A program made the translations under genes and the position numbers. 36,918 bases of DNA, taken from positions 1 through 36,918 of the forward strand of contig LNFR01000111.1 of assembly GCA_001567185.1 (NCBI GenBank). Reading direction: 5' to 3'. Numbering within the stretch: the stretch's first letter is position 1; each line of letters begins with the position of its first letter. This stretch comes from Bacteroidetes bacterium OLB12. GTDB taxonomy: Bacteria; Bacteroidota; Bacteroidia; Cytophagales; Cyclobacteriaceae. The notes below the pieces were generated by a model. The model was not told the DNA's origin. It was given only the letters and a program-made list of their open reading frames with translations, and did no database searches. Below are positions 24,056-33,427 of this stretch, piece by piece.

Positions 24056-25411
24056 CTACTTCCTGTAATGCTTATAAAATGCCACAATGGTTTCGATGCC
24101 AATTAAAAAGTTTTTAATTCCATAATGTTCATTGGGCGAGTGAATGGCATCGCTGTCCAGGCCAAAGCCCATTAGCACCGTATCTAATCCTAATTCTTTT
24201 TTGAACAACGAAACAATCGGAATACTTCCGCCATCGCGTGTGGGGATGGGCGCTTTGCCCCACACTTCTTCAAATGCTTTGCTGGCAGCAGTAAATGCTT
24301 TGGAGTTGGTTGGGGTTACGGCCGGCTCGCCTCCGTGCAGGGCTGTTACTTTTACCTTAACGGATTTTGGCGCGAGCGACTGAAAATGTTTGGTAAACAA
24401 CTCTGTGATTTCATGATTGTTTTGGTGCGGCACCAGGCGCATCGAAATTTTGGCGTACGCTTTAGAGGGCAGTACGGTTTTGGCGCCTTCGCCTGTGTAG
24501 CCACCCCAGATACCGTTGCAATCTAACGTAGGGCGAATGCCGGTGCGTTCCAGGGTAGTGTAGCCCTTTTCACCCCGGATATCTTCAATGTCAAGTTCTT
24601 TTTTATAGCTGTCTAAATTAAAAGGTGCTTTGTTTAATGCTTCGCGTTCGCTGGCCGTTAATTCAGCAACCTTATCATAAAAACCCGGAATGGTAATGTG
24701 GCCATTCTCATCGTGCAGCGAGGCAATCATTTTGCTTAAGATGTTGATGGGGTTTGCCACGGCACCGCCATACACACCCGAATGCAAATCGCGGTTGGGG
24801 CCGGTTACTTCAACTTCCATATAACTTAATCCGCGCAAGCCAACCGTAATAGACGGAGTATCCATGGAGATAACCGAAGTATCAGAAATCAGAATCACAT
24901 CGGCTTTCAGCTTCTCGCGATTTTCTTTCACGAATGTGCCAAGGTTATCGGAGCCCACTTCTTCTTCACCTTCAATCATAAACTTGATGTTGCAGGTGAG
25001 TTGTTTCAGGTGCATCATCGCTTCGAATGCTTTGATGTGCATGTAGAATTGCCCCTTATCATCGCACGAACCGCGCGCATAAATCTTTCCGTCTTTTACA
25101 ACCGGCTCAAAGGGTGGCGAAGTCCACAGGTCCAGCGGGTCGGGGGGTTGCACATCGTAATGGCCATACACCAATACGGTAGGCAGCGATTTATCAATTA
25201 GCTTTTCACCAAATACAATCGGGTGGCCGGCTGTTTCGCACAGTTCAACCGTATCGGCACCGGCTGCTTTTAATTTTTCAACAATATACTCGGCTGCTTT
25301 GCGCACATCACTTTTATGACGGCTATCGGCACTTACAGAAGGGATGCGGAGTAACTCAAAAAGCTCATCTAAAAAGCGCTGCTGGTTGGATTGAATGTAT
25401 TCTTTGATCAT
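24056..25411 (-). CDS. M20 family metallopeptidase (dipeptidase)
   Basis: A 451-residue di-zinc peptidase. Metal ligands and catalytic residues are visible: His84 and Asp86 in VYGHYDVQPP, the bridging Asp117 in GSCDDKG, the catalytic Glu pair in IEGEEEVGS (149-151), Asp177 in ISDTSV and the late His in DAIHSPNEHYG. The dimerisation/lid domain starts near LDCNGIWGGYTGEGAKTVLP. The length and the motif pattern fit the CNDP/PepV-like dipeptidases that split short peptides in the cytoplasm; no signal peptide is seen. The next gene upstream (thioesterase) is 124 bases away. Confidence 0.92.
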   Translation of the reverse strand: MIKEYIQSNQQRFLDELFELLRIPSVSADSRHKSDVRKAAEYIVEKLKAAGADTVELCETAGHPIVFGEKLIDKSLPTVLVYGHYDVQPPDPLDLWTSPPFEPVVKDGKIYARGSCDDKGQFYMHIKAFEAMMHLKQLTCNIKFMIEGEEEVGSDNLGTFVKENREKLKADVILISDTSVISMDTPSITVGLRGLSYMEVEVTGPNRDLHSGVYGGAVANPINILSKMIASLHDENGHITIPGFYDKVAELTASEREALNKAPFNLDSYKKELDIEDIRGEKGYTTLERTGIRPTLDCNGIWGGYTGEGAKTVLPSKAYAKISMRLVPHQNNHEITELFTKHFQSLAPKSVKVKVTALHGGEPAVTPTNSKAFTAASKAFEEVWGKAPIPTRDGGSIPIVSLFKKELGLDTVLMGFGLDSDAIHSPNEHYGIKNFLIGIETIVAFYKHYRK

Positions 25412-25535
25412 AACTAGACTGAACAGGGTAATTACCTGCGAAGATAATAGCTAAAAACTCCGTGAACCTAATTTTATACAGGGACAAATACGGATGGGCT
25501 GAGGCCAACGGTTTGTGAGAATCTTTACCGGGAGA

Positions 25536-25949
25536 TCAATTGGGCAACTCGCCTTCAATTTTTCCTTCCAGCCGGTCTTTTACGTATTCAATTTTTGTTT
25601 TGCCATGCGGGGTGGGGCTGCCATCGGCCCCCAGGTTTACAAACGTAATTTTATCGATTTCAAGAATTGTTTTGCGGGTCATTTTATTGCGCACCACACA
25701 TTTTAATGTAATGGACGTGCGACCGAATTGTGTGGCAATCAATCCAAGCTCAATAATATCGCCCTGTTTGGCCGAACTCACAAAATTAATTTCCGACATG
25801 TATTTGGTTACCACGCGCTTGTTATCGAGCTGAATCATGGCATAGATTACCGCTTCTTCGTCAATCCAGCTTAATAATTTTCCACCAAACAGGGTTCCGT
25901 TCGGATTAAGATCTTCGGGCTTTACCCACCTGCGTGTGTGGAAGTTCAT
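25536..25949 (-). CDS. Acyl-CoA thioesterase (hotdog fold, YciA-like)
   Basis: A 137-residue single hotdog domain that hydrolyses acyl-CoA to a free acid and CoA. The conserved N-terminal motif is NPNGTLFGGKLLSWIDEEA, with the catalytic aspartate in WIDEEA and the Asn-Pro-Asn-Gly-Thr loop. VVTKYMSEINFVSSAKQGD and RTSITLKCVVRNK form the central strands, and the C-terminus is short and charged. Length and motif resemble YciA/acyl-CoA thioester hydrolases of the cytosol. It lies three bases after the amidohydrolase stop on the same strand, so the two are an operon. Confidence 0.92.
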   Translation of the reverse strand: MNFHTRRWVKPEDLNPNGTLFGGKLLSWIDEEAVIYAMIQLDNKRVVTKYMSEINFVSSAKQGDIIELGLIATQFGRTSITLKCVVRNKMTRKTILEIDKITFVNLGADGSPTPHGKTKIEYVKDRLEGKIEGELPN

Positions 25950-25952
25950 ATA

Positions 25953-27061
25953 CTATTTCGGAAACAACTTCTTATCCATATTGGGCAAAATGCGCAGGGC
26001 ATTTTTATAATAAATCTTTTTCAGAACTTCATCGGGCAAACCGATACCATACATCCGCCAGAAGGCATGATAGCGTTTGTGATAAGGAAAGTATTCGTCT
26101 TCCGTTTCCAACACGCGGAAATAGGTTTCATATTCATCTGGCACCCAGCTGTCTTTACCAAACAACACCCGATCCTGGTATTTTGTTAAAAAAGCTTTTG
26201 CTGCGCGGGGCTGTCTTCCAAGCTCGGCAATTACGGCACCAATTTCGGTTAGCATGTTTGGATATTTATCCATCAACTCGCTCAGCTTGCCTAAATCATT
26301 TCCATACCAACCTAAGTGCGCATTGATAAATGTGGTCTTAGGATGCTTGCGGAATACATCGTGCTGTTCGGCAATAATCGTTTCCCAACTGGCAAACGTG
26401 TCATCGTATCTTCTTCCGGGGTGAAGTTTCAACTCTAACCAGCGCTCATTCTGGTTATCAATCGGATCCCAGAAAGGTTTGGGATCGGCCGAGTGAATTA
26501 ATACAGGCACGCCCAACTCGCCACACTTGGCCCAGATGGGATCAATGCGGGGATCGTTAATAGAAATGCGATTGCCCTTGCTGTCTTTATTATGAATACC
26601 GAGGCTCTTATAAATTTTAAGTCCCTTGGCCCCACGCTTAATATCTGCTTCCAATTGTTTAACTGTACGGGCGCCCCACTCCGGGTTGTCAATATCAGTA
26701 AAATCTACATTGGTAAATAATACAAACCGGTTGGGGTAGCGGTTGTTTATATTCTCGATAGATTTTTCAAGATGATCGCCACTGCTTCTGAAACCGCGAC
26801 CGCTCAAATTAATCATTACGGCCATGTTCAGGGCATCCATTTTGGCAATCAGATCTTTGAAATCGCTCGTGTTCATGTTGCCCTGATGATTGTGAATATC
26901 AATAAATGGAAACTTGGCCCGCTTTAACCGGTGTTCCTCCACTTTAAGTGTTTGAAGGGGGGTCGTATTGTTCAAAATCCATTTTCATATCCAGGGGTTT
27001 TTCCTGCGCTACCACCTGTACACAAGCAACCCCAAGGCAAAAAATCAGAAACACGCTTCAT
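25953..27061 (-). CDS. Secreted amidohydrolase family protein (two homopolymer frameshifts at the 5' end)
   Basis: The open frame from 26975 (MNNTTPLQTLKVEEH) lacks a proper start. ATG at 27061 opens MKRVSDF, and after removing one base in the A6 run at 27039-27044 the frame reads CLGVACVQVVAQEKPLD, a signal peptide. Removing one G in the G6 run at 26957-26962 then joins MDFEQYDPLQTLKVEEHR. The repaired protein has 368 residues. The TIM-barrel metallo-hydrolase motifs are FIDIHNHQG (HxH), VLIHSADPKPFWD, FINAHLGWYGNDLGKL and LFGKDSW (Asp). This is the Amidohydro_2 class; the substrate is unknown. The thioesterase gene follows after three bases. Confidence 0.88.
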
Positions 27062-27178
27062 AGCATTAGTATTTAAGGCATCCAATTTACTACAAACATT
27101 AAACCACACTTAAAAAATTTGTTAAAAGGTTTAAACCGGTGATGCCCTTATCAATCAAAGGTTTATAAAAATTAGGTT

Positions 27179-27421
27179 ATGAAGCGGGTTATCACACTTA
27201 CGGTTTTTATTACCCTTGTTTTGATTGTTATGTTGGCCAAAACAAGTCAGGCGCACAAGAGAATAGCGCATGTTCAAACCGCACCACCGGCTATACGTAT
27301 CTGGGTGCCGGGTTTCTGGAAGTGGTCGCCCCGGTTGCATCGGCATGTTTGGGTGGATGGCCGCTGGGTTGCCTCACACCCTCGCAAAGGGATTTATGTT
27401 CGGGTGCGAAGAAGCAGATAA
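27179..27421 (+). CDS. Small secreted WXXGXW-repeat protein
   Basis: An 80-residue protein with a signal peptide (MKRVITLTVFITLVLIVMLA, cleavage near SQA). The mature part has the motif WVPGFWKWSPRLHRHVWVDG followed by RWV, that is two WxxGxW units, typical of short exported proteins rich in Trp, His and Arg with unknown role. It stands alone, opposite to the amidohydrolase gene, with a 117-base gap that should hold both promoters; no clear -33/-7 pair was found there. Confidence 0.75.
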   Translation: MKRVITLTVFITLVLIVMLAKTSQAHKRIAHVQTAPPAIRIWVPGFWKWSPRLHRHVWVDGRWVASHPRKGIYVRVRRSR

Positions 27422-27508
27422 AACAAGTGTCCTGATTTTTCATGCGGTGATGACAAGGCAACTGAATGGCGATTTCTTGCTAACTTGCCTCATCAGAACA
27501 TTCACACA

Positions 27509-28612
27509 ATGAAAAAGGTATTTTTTCTTTTTGTACTACTGCCATTGATAGGCTGGAGCCAGGGCGATGCAGTAGAAGCTGCCCGTAAAAAAATGGAAGC
27601 CGGGAAATTTGCTGAAGCCAAAGCCGATCTTACTAAAAGTATAGCCACCAACGCACGTAATAAAGTGGCTTTTTTGTTACGCGGCCGGGCACACATGGGT
27701 TTAAATGATTTTTACGGAGCCATTGGCGATTTTAATTTTGCTTTAGAAATAGACAGCACATACACAGAGGCCCTGAACTATCGTGGCGAATCCAAAATAA
27801 ACCTGGGCGATGATGAAGCCGCCATTCTTGATCTTACCAAAGCGATAAAGCTAAACCCGCGCTATGCGGATGCTTACACTAACCGCGGCTTTGCATACTA
27901 TAACATAGAAGATTTACAGGCCGCCTATTTCGATTTTTCAAAAGCGCTTGAGTTAGGCCCTCCCGATGCCGATAAGTATTTTAACCGTGGATTGGTTAAA
28001 GCCGAACTGGGTGAGTTTGTTAGTGCCATTGACGATTATACCAAAGCCATTGAGTTTGATAAAACGGATGCCAACCTGTATAACTACCGGGGTGTAGCCT
28101 ATTACAACACCACCAATTTTGAAAAAGCCATATTAGATTACAACGAAGCCATCCGGTTAGATCCGAAGGATGCTTTTAAGTTTGAAAATCGTGCGTTGGC
28201 CAAAACAGCTACGGAAGATTTAAAAGGCGCACTAAGTGATTATAACAAAGCCATTGAGCTGGATGGCGAAGACCCCGAAACATTTAACCTGCGTGGTGTA
28301 TTGAAACACACCATGGAAGATTACGATGGCGCCATTGCGGACTACACCAAAGCACTGGAACTTGACGATACCAATCCTACCTATTACGATAACCGCGCCT
28401 GGAGCAAAACCGAAAAAGAAAATTATGCGGGAGCAGTTGAAGATTACACCGCTTCCATAGAACTATACCCCAGCGATCCGGAAACGTACTACCAACGCGG
28501 GCTTGTAAAGTTATTAATGAACAATAATTACGATGGCTGTCTGGATTTGAAACGGGCCGATGAAATGGGCTTACCCGATGCCAAGGCTGCAATACGAAAG
28601 AATTGTAAATAG
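27509..28612 (+). CDS. Secreted tetratricopeptide-repeat protein
   Basis: A 367-residue protein. Starting at 27509 gives the signal peptide MKKVFFLFVLLPLIGWSQG; the open frame from 27485 would add eight residues. The rest is about ten 34-residue TPR units, each with the pattern A.....RG.A......Y..AI.DY.KAIELDP (for example LYNYRGVAYYNTTNFEKAIL). Only a short tail (KAAIRKNCK) follows. TPRs bind other proteins; as a periplasmic scaffold its partner is unknown. It is followed after 76 bases by the lipid kinase. Confidence 0.9.
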   Translation: MKKVFFLFVLLPLIGWSQGDAVEAARKKMEAGKFAEAKADLTKSIATNARNKVAFLLRGRAHMGLNDFYGAIGDFNFALEIDSTYTEALNYRGESKINLGDDEAAILDLTKAIKLNPRYADAYTNRGFAYYNIEDLQAAYFDFSKALELGPPDADKYFNRGLVKAELGEFVSAIDDYTKAIEFDKTDANLYNYRGVAYYNTTNFEKAILDYNEAIRLDPKDAFKFENRALAKTATEDLKGALSDYNKAIELDGEDPETFNLRGVLKHTMEDYDGAIADYTKALELDDTNPTYYDNRAWSKTEKENYAGAVEDYTASIELYPSDPETYYQRGLVKLLMNNNYDGCLDLKRADEMGLPDAKAAIRKNCK

Positions 28613-28688
28613 AAAAGTAAAAACCACACCGTATTTTGAAGGAGTCTGTAACACGAAGGTGGATTGGGGGAAATTACAGTAAAGGCTT

Positions 28689-29582
28689 TTGAGCATCGCC
28701 ATTATCCTTAACGGCATTTCGCGAAAGAAGAAATTCTTTTACAAAACCATTTTACCCGCCTTACAAAAGGAGCACTCCATAAACGTGTTTGAAACACAGT
28801 ATGCAGGCCATGCTACCGGATTGGCAAAAGCGGCAGCGAATAAGTTTGAGGTTATTATCTCAGCAGGAGGCGATGGCACACTTAATCAGGTGTTGAACGG
28901 AGTGCTTTCCATTGAACAAAATCTACCTGTTTTGGGATTGATACCACTTGGTTCAGGAAATGATTTTGCGGGCGCTGTTGGTTTAACTCCCCGGCCGGAA
29001 CAAATGCTCTTGTTGTTGAAACAATACAAACCTCAACCAACCGATGTGGGGTTTATTAAGTGCCACGATTCTGCAAACAAAGAAAAACAACATTACTTCA
29101 TTAATGTGTGCAGCATGGGCATGGGGCCGGCTACTGTCATGCAAATGGAAAAGGCCCCAAGTTGGATGGGAACCAACTTACGCTACCTCACTTCCATTAT
29201 AAAAACCTTTTTTCAACACAAACCAGAATTGGTAGAGCTGAAAACCCAAACATGGAATTGGAGGGGTACCGTTCGGGTGCTGGCTGTTGCAAACGGTAAA
29301 TCATTTGGCAATAAAATTTACTTAGCCCCTGAAGCAAAACAAGATGATGGCCTGTTCGACTTGTTTGTGGCAGCGAATGTGCCATTGTTCCGGTTTCTTT
29401 GGTTTTTGCAAACACTCAAACGCGCGCGCAAAATCAACGATGCGCGCATTTACTACAACACCACGGATAAAATTGAAATAACTTCTGAACAACCAGTTGC
29501 GATAGAAGCAGAGGGAGAGCTGGTTGGATTTTTACCGGCTACGATTAGGATGAAGCCGGGTGCAGTTGCTTTTTTGAGATAA
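28689..29582 (+). CDS. Diacylglycerol/lipid kinase family protein (YegS/DagK-like)
   Basis: A 297-residue kinase that phosphorylates a lipid alcohol such as diacylglycerol at the inner face of the membrane. The nucleotide-binding motif is SAGGDGTLNQVLNG (GGDGT at 60-64), the second is PLGSGNDFAG (GSGND at 88-92), and the C-terminal domain has IEAEGELVG. The start is a TTG at 28689 (TTGAGCATCGCC). An in-frame stop lies just before it, at 28680-28682, and no ATG is nearby. Because MSIAIILNGIS matches the usual family beginning, the start is right or nearly so, but a one-base error may have destroyed a normal ATG. A terminator for the opposite gene overlaps the stop. Confidence 0.88.
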   Translation: MSIAIILNGISRKKKFFYKTILPALQKEHSINVFETQYAGHATGLAKAAANKFEVIISAGGDGTLNQVLNGVLSIEQNLPVLGLIPLGSGNDFAGAVGLTPRPEQMLLLLKQYKPQPTDVGFIKCHDSANKEKQHYFINVCSMGMGPATVMQMEKAPSWMGTNLRYLTSIIKTFFQHKPELVELKTQTWNWRGTVRVLAVANGKSFGNKIYLAPEAKQDDGLFDLFVAANVPLFRFLWFLQTLKRARKINDARIYYNTTDKIEITSEQPVAIEAEGELVGFLPATIRMKPGAVAFLR

Positions 29583-29614
29583 AAAAGAGCAGCCTCAAAT
29601 TTAAGGCTGCTCTT
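29581..29614 (-). terminator. Terminator hairpin for the DUF5684 gene
   Basis: AAGAGCAGCCT (29585-29595) pairs with AGGCTGCTCTT (29604-29614). On the minus strand TTTTTT follows at 29581-29586, so it terminates the gene at 29642-30028. Its A-run overlaps the stop of the lipid kinase gene; the hairpin can also form in that transcript but lacks a good T-run there. Confidence 0.85.
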
Positions 29615-29641
29615 CCGGGTTGAATCTAAAGTTCTGTTTCT

Positions 29642-30028
29642 TTAGGAGTTTGCACCAGCCGGCCCAACATATTTTGAGCTACCAAATGCAAGCATGGGAA
29701 TACCAATAAAGCCTAAGAAAATTAAAAGCAGGGTGAACCCAATATCATGTCCAAATGATTTGGAAAGCAAGTGAATGATGTAGAACCCAACAAAAATGTT
29801 AACAAAGGGGATTAGCAGGAGGATAACCCACCAAACAGGTTTGCCAACAATTTCCAGAAGAACAATATAATTGTAAATTGGAATAATAGCAGCCCAGCCG
29901 GGTTTGCCAGCCTTTTCAAAAATTTTCCACATGCAAAACAAGTAGAAAACAAGAACCACCAACCAGAGAATAAAAAATGTTCCAAAAATTCCAGTTGCGG
30001 CTCCAGAGTCATAATTGAAGTCTTCCAT
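29642..30028 (-). CDS. DUF5684-like small membrane protein
   Basis: A 128-residue membrane protein with four hydrophobic segments: FFILWLVVLVFYLFCMWKIF (about 18-37), IIPIYNYIVLLEIVG, WWVILLLIPFVNIFVGFYII and LLLIFLGFIGIPMLAFGS. The linker EKAGKPGWAAIIPIYNYIVL is characteristic of the family, often found near signal peptidase genes; none is nearby. The function is unknown. A hairpin terminator follows at 29581. Confidence 0.8.
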   Translation of the reverse strand: MEDFNYDSGAATGIFGTFFILWLVVLVFYLFCMWKIFEKAGKPGWAAIIPIYNYIVLLEIVGKPVWWVILLLIPFVNIFVGFYIIHLLSKSFGHDIGFTLLLIFLGFIGIPMLAFGSSKYVGPAGANS

Positions 30029-30312
30029 AATAATTGAGGTTTTTAGGTTTTTTAAATGTAGGTAAAACTTTTAACCCAGCCAACTACCTACTGGTTCGTT
30101 TTTCAGATGATTGCCGTTGTATAGATCATTCTCTGGTATTTATGATAGAAATTTAATATTACTTTAATCGCACAGGCATCACTCCGCTACTGCAGGCCGT
30201 TACGTGTGGTAGAATGGAGAGGTGTGTAAAAGAACGCTATGAAGGGGACTCCAGATCGTTGGTCAACAATTGCGATTCCTTTTTATACATTTACAACAGT
30301 CCTCAGTTTATT

Positions 30313-30840
30313 ATGCATCCACACCTTCAAAAACTCTTTGATACGATTGAAAAACAAAAGCAAGATTTGTTGCGCCAGATAGAATCGCACAGTTCTGCGC
30401 AATTACAGCAAAGCCCGCCCGGCAAGTGGTCGCTTGGCCAGGTCTATGCGCACCTCATTGCTTCCGAGCAATTGTCGGTGCAATACCTGAGAAAGAAATA
30501 TTTGGGAATAGAAACGCAGCCACCTACCGGAATCATCGAAGAATTGAAAATGCTAATCCTGGTAATTTCACAACGCCTGCCCTTTAAGTTTAAGGCTCCC
30601 AAAGTGGTTACCGACCACACGGCTTCGTTTAAAAGTCAGGAGGAAATTGCGCAGGCATGGAACCAAACCCGGCAGGAGTTAAAAGAGGTGTTGGATGGAT
30701 TTCAGGACCACCACCTTAGTAAGAAGGTGTATAAACACCCGGTAGCAGGAAAGCTCAATATTCAACAGGCCCTGAGGTTTTTCCGCGAACACCTCATTCA
30801 CCATACACCACAGATCAAAAAGCTTTTGAAGCAGAAGTAA
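30313..30840 (+). CDS. DinB family protein (putative metal-dependent hydrolase or thiol-dependent enzyme)
   Basis: Starting at 30313 gives 175 residues; the extra 33 residues of the open frame from 30214 do not look like protein. It forms a four-helix DinB-like fold with the metal-binding histidines in YAHLIASE (near residue 50) and FREHLIHHTPQIKKLL near the end, plus GKWSLGQVYAH, typical of the superfamily. Members include thiol-transferases and many stress-related proteins of unknown activity, so no substrate is assigned. It lies 51 bases before the carboxypeptidase gene, same strand. Confidence 0.82.
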   Translation: MHPHLQKLFDTIEKQKQDLLRQIESHSSAQLQQSPPGKWSLGQVYAHLIASEQLSVQYLRKKYLGIETQPPTGIIEELKMLILVISQRLPFKFKAPKVVTDHTASFKSQEEIAQAWNQTRQELKEVLDGFQDHHLSKKVYKHPVAGKLNIQQALRFFREHLIHHTPQIKKLLKQK

Positions 30841-30891
30841 ATTTTTATCACCTTCCCCCGGTTTTTCATTCACGTAATAATTTCAGCAACT

Positions 30892-33423
30892 ATGAAGCGC
30901 ATCATTCTTCTTGTACTCACCCTCATTTCAGTCGGAGCGTGGGCCCAGCCCGCCCTGCAAAGCCCGGCAGAGTTTTTAGGATATGAATTAGGCTCCCGGT
31001 TTACGCGCCATCACCGCGTGGTGGAGTATTTTAAATATGTGGATGATCTTTCCGCCAATGTAAAGGTTACCCAGTATGGCGAAACCAACGAGCTGCGTCC
31101 GCTTATCTATGCGGTCATCGCTTCGCCCGAAAATTTTGCCAACCTCGAACAAATCCGGCAGGACAACCTGAAGCGCGCGGGGGTATTGGAAGGAACACCT
31201 TCCGGTAAAGTGGCGATTGTATGGCTGAGTTACAACGTGCACGGCAACGAGGCCAGTTCGCTTGAAGCATCTATGAAAACGCTTTATGAGCTGGTTAACC
31301 CGGCCAACGCCAAAACAAAAGAGTGGCTGAAGAATACGGTGGTAATCATGGATCCGTGCATCAATCCGGACGGACGCGACCGCTATGCGAATTTTTACAA
31401 TCAGTATGGCAACATGCCGTATAACTCCAGTGGCGATGCAAAAGAACACCGCGAGCCCTGGCCTGGCGGAAGAGCCAATCATTATTTGTTTGATTTGAAC
31501 CGCGACTGGGCCTGGCTTACACAGAAAGAATCAAGAGCCAGAATAAAAATCTACAACGAATGGCTTCCACATGTGCATGTTGATTTTCACGAGCAAGGCT
31601 ATAACAATCCTTACTATTTTGCCCCGGCCGTAGAGCCCTATCATGAAGTAATCTCTTCCTGGCAGCGCGAGTTTCAGACGATGATCGGAAAAAATCACGC
31701 AAAGTATTTTGATGAACAAGGTTGGCTGTACTTCACCAAAGAAGCGTTCGACCTGTATTATCCCAGCTATGGCGATACGTACCCTACTTACAGCGGTGCC
31801 ATTGGCATGACGTATGAGCAGGGGGGCGGTGGTTTTGGCGGCTTGAGCATTACCACCCGCGAGGGTGATCCGCTTACGCTGAAAGACCGGCTTACCCATC
31901 ATCACACCACCGGGCTGTCAACCATAGAAATCACTTCTCAAAATGCAACGCGTGTGTTGGATGAGTTTGAAAAGTATGCGAAAGAAAATCTGAATAACCC
32001 GGCTTCTCCGTATAAAACGTACGTGATTAAAGGAGATAACAATGCCGATAAAATCAATAGACTAACGAAATGGTTGGACAGTCATTCCATAAAGTATGGC
32101 CATCCTGCTGCCGGTAAAGTTACCCGGGGTTTTGATTATCAAACACAAACCACCGGAACAGCCAATGTAAGTACAGAGGATGTGATCATCAACATCTATC
32201 AGCCCAAGTCGCGGTTTATCACCACCCTGTTTGAACCGGTTTCTAAACTTTCGGATTCAGCTACCTATGATATTACAGCCTGGAACCTGATGTATAATTA
32301 TGATTTGAAAGGATATGCGTTGAATGAGCGCATTAATGTGGGCAAGGCCTATCAACCGAAAGCCGTAGATAATAGTGCAACGGCTGCAAAACCGTACGCT
32401 TATATTTTTAAATACGAGAGCTTACGCGATGTGGAATTTCTGGCAGCCTTGTTAAGCAAAAACATAAAAGTGCGGGCAGCTGAAAAAGCGTTTACCGTTG
32501 CCGGCCAGAGTTTTGAGCCGGGCACATTAATCGTAACGCGCAGAAATAACGAGTCGGTAGATGATTTTGATAATGTGGTAAAAAAACTGGCAACAGAAAA
32601 AGAGCGGAAAATTTTTACAACTACCACCGGCTTTGTAGATCGGGGTAAAGACTTTGGCTCCTCATCGATAATGTATTTAAAAGCACCCGCGGTTGCCGTG
32701 TTGATCGGAGAGCAAACCTCCTCGCTCAATGCAGGTGAAATCTGGCATTTCTTTGAAGAACAACTTCACTACCCTATTACACAAATTGGTACCGAGTATT
32801 TTAGCAGCATTGATTTGAATAAGTACGAGGTGCTGGTTGTGCCGGAAGGCCGCTATAGGATGTTTGATGAAGGCACGTTGGATCGGGTTTCCTCCTGGGT
32901 TTCGGGTGGCGGCCGGTTGATTGTGATAGCCAATGCCTTGACATCGTTTGCCGAAAAGAAAGGCTTTGCATTAAAGGCGTTTGCGAATGAGGAGGAGAAA
33001 AAGGAAGCTGAGAAGAAAGAAAAAGAGGCGCGCGAAAAGGAAGCATTAGTCCGTTATGAAGAAGCCGACCGCAAACAACTATCAGATGCTATCTCCGGAG
33101 CCATTTATAAAGTAACATTAGACCGGTCGCACCCGCTGGCATTTGGCATGAAGGAATTTTATTACACACTTAAAACAAATGAACTGCGCTACGGGTATTT
33201 GCAGAACGGCTGGAATGTGGGTGTGATTAAAGGTAATGCCAAGCCGGTACAGGGCTTTGCGGGGTATCGCGTTAATAAAAAGATGAGCAATAGTTTGGTG
33301 TTGGGTGTTGAACAAAAAGGACAGGGCAACGTGGTTTATTTTGTTGACAATCCTTTGTTCCGCAATTTCTGGGAGAGCGGTAAAATGATTTTCTCCAACG
33401 CGGTGTTTATGGTGGGCAGGTAA
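30892..33423 (+). CDS. Secreted M14 family zinc carboxypeptidase
   Basis: An 843-residue protein with a signal peptide (MKRIILLVLTLISVGAWAQ). The M14 catalytic domain covers about residues 25-350. The zinc motif HxxE is His117-Glu120 in YNVHGNEASS, DPCINPDGRDR (154-164) is the substrate-binding region, a later His lies in HVHVDFHEQGYN (227-238), and the catalytic Glu is probably the one in GMTYEQGGGG. The long C-terminal part (350-843) has a ThuA/glutamine-amidotransferase-like stretch (YEVLVVPEGRYRMF, VSGGGRLIVIANAL) and a charged Lys/Glu-rich segment near 700. It probably digests peptides in the periplasm or outside. The last gene of the plus-strand block; it ends four bases from the convergent aminotransferase gene. 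Confidence 0.9.
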   Translation: MKRIILLVLTLISVGAWAQPALQSPAEFLGYELGSRFTRHHRVVEYFKYVDDLSANVKVTQYGETNELRPLIYAVIASPENFANLEQIRQDNLKRAGVLEGTPSGKVAIVWLSYNVHGNEASSLEASMKTLYELVNPANAKTKEWLKNTVVIMDPCINPDGRDRYANFYNQYGNMPYNSSGDAKEHREPWPGGRANHYLFDLNRDWAWLTQKESRARIKIYNEWLPHVHVDFHEQGYNNPYYFAPAVEPYHEVISSWQREFQTMIGKNHAKYFDEQGWLYFTKEAFDLYYPSYGDTYPTYSGAIGMTYEQGGGGFGGLSITTREGDPLTLKDRLTHHHTTGLSTIEITSQNATRVLDEFEKYAKENLNNPASPYKTYVIKGDNNADKINRLTKWLDSHSIKYGHPAAGKVTRGFDYQTQTTGTANVSTEDVIINIYQPKSRFITTLFEPVSKLSDSATYDITAWNLMYNYDLKGYALNERINVGKAYQPKAVDNSATAAKPYAYIFKYESLRDVEFLAALLSKNIKVRAAEKAFTVAGQSFEPGTLIVTRRNNESVDDFDNVVKKLATEKERKIFTTTTGFVDRGKDFGSSSIMYLKAPAVAVLIGEQTSSLNAGEIWHFFEEQLHYPITQIGTEYFSSIDLNKYEVLVVPEGRYRMFDEGTLDRVSSWVSGGGRLIVIANALTSFAEKKGFALKAFANEEEKKEAEKKEKEAREKEALVRYEEADRKQLSDAISGAIYKVTLDRSHPLAFGMKEFYYTLKTNELRYGYLQNGWNVGVIKGNAKPVQGFAGYRVNKKMSNSLVLGVEQKGQGNVVYFVDNPLFRNFWESGKMIFSNAVFMVGR

Positions 33424-33427
33424 TAGA

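Noticed and set aside
30084-30093. CTACCTACTG before dinB as a further member of the fad-cluster heptad repeats
   Set aside because: It is a single 10-base match without a periodic context; too short to count as a repeat copy.
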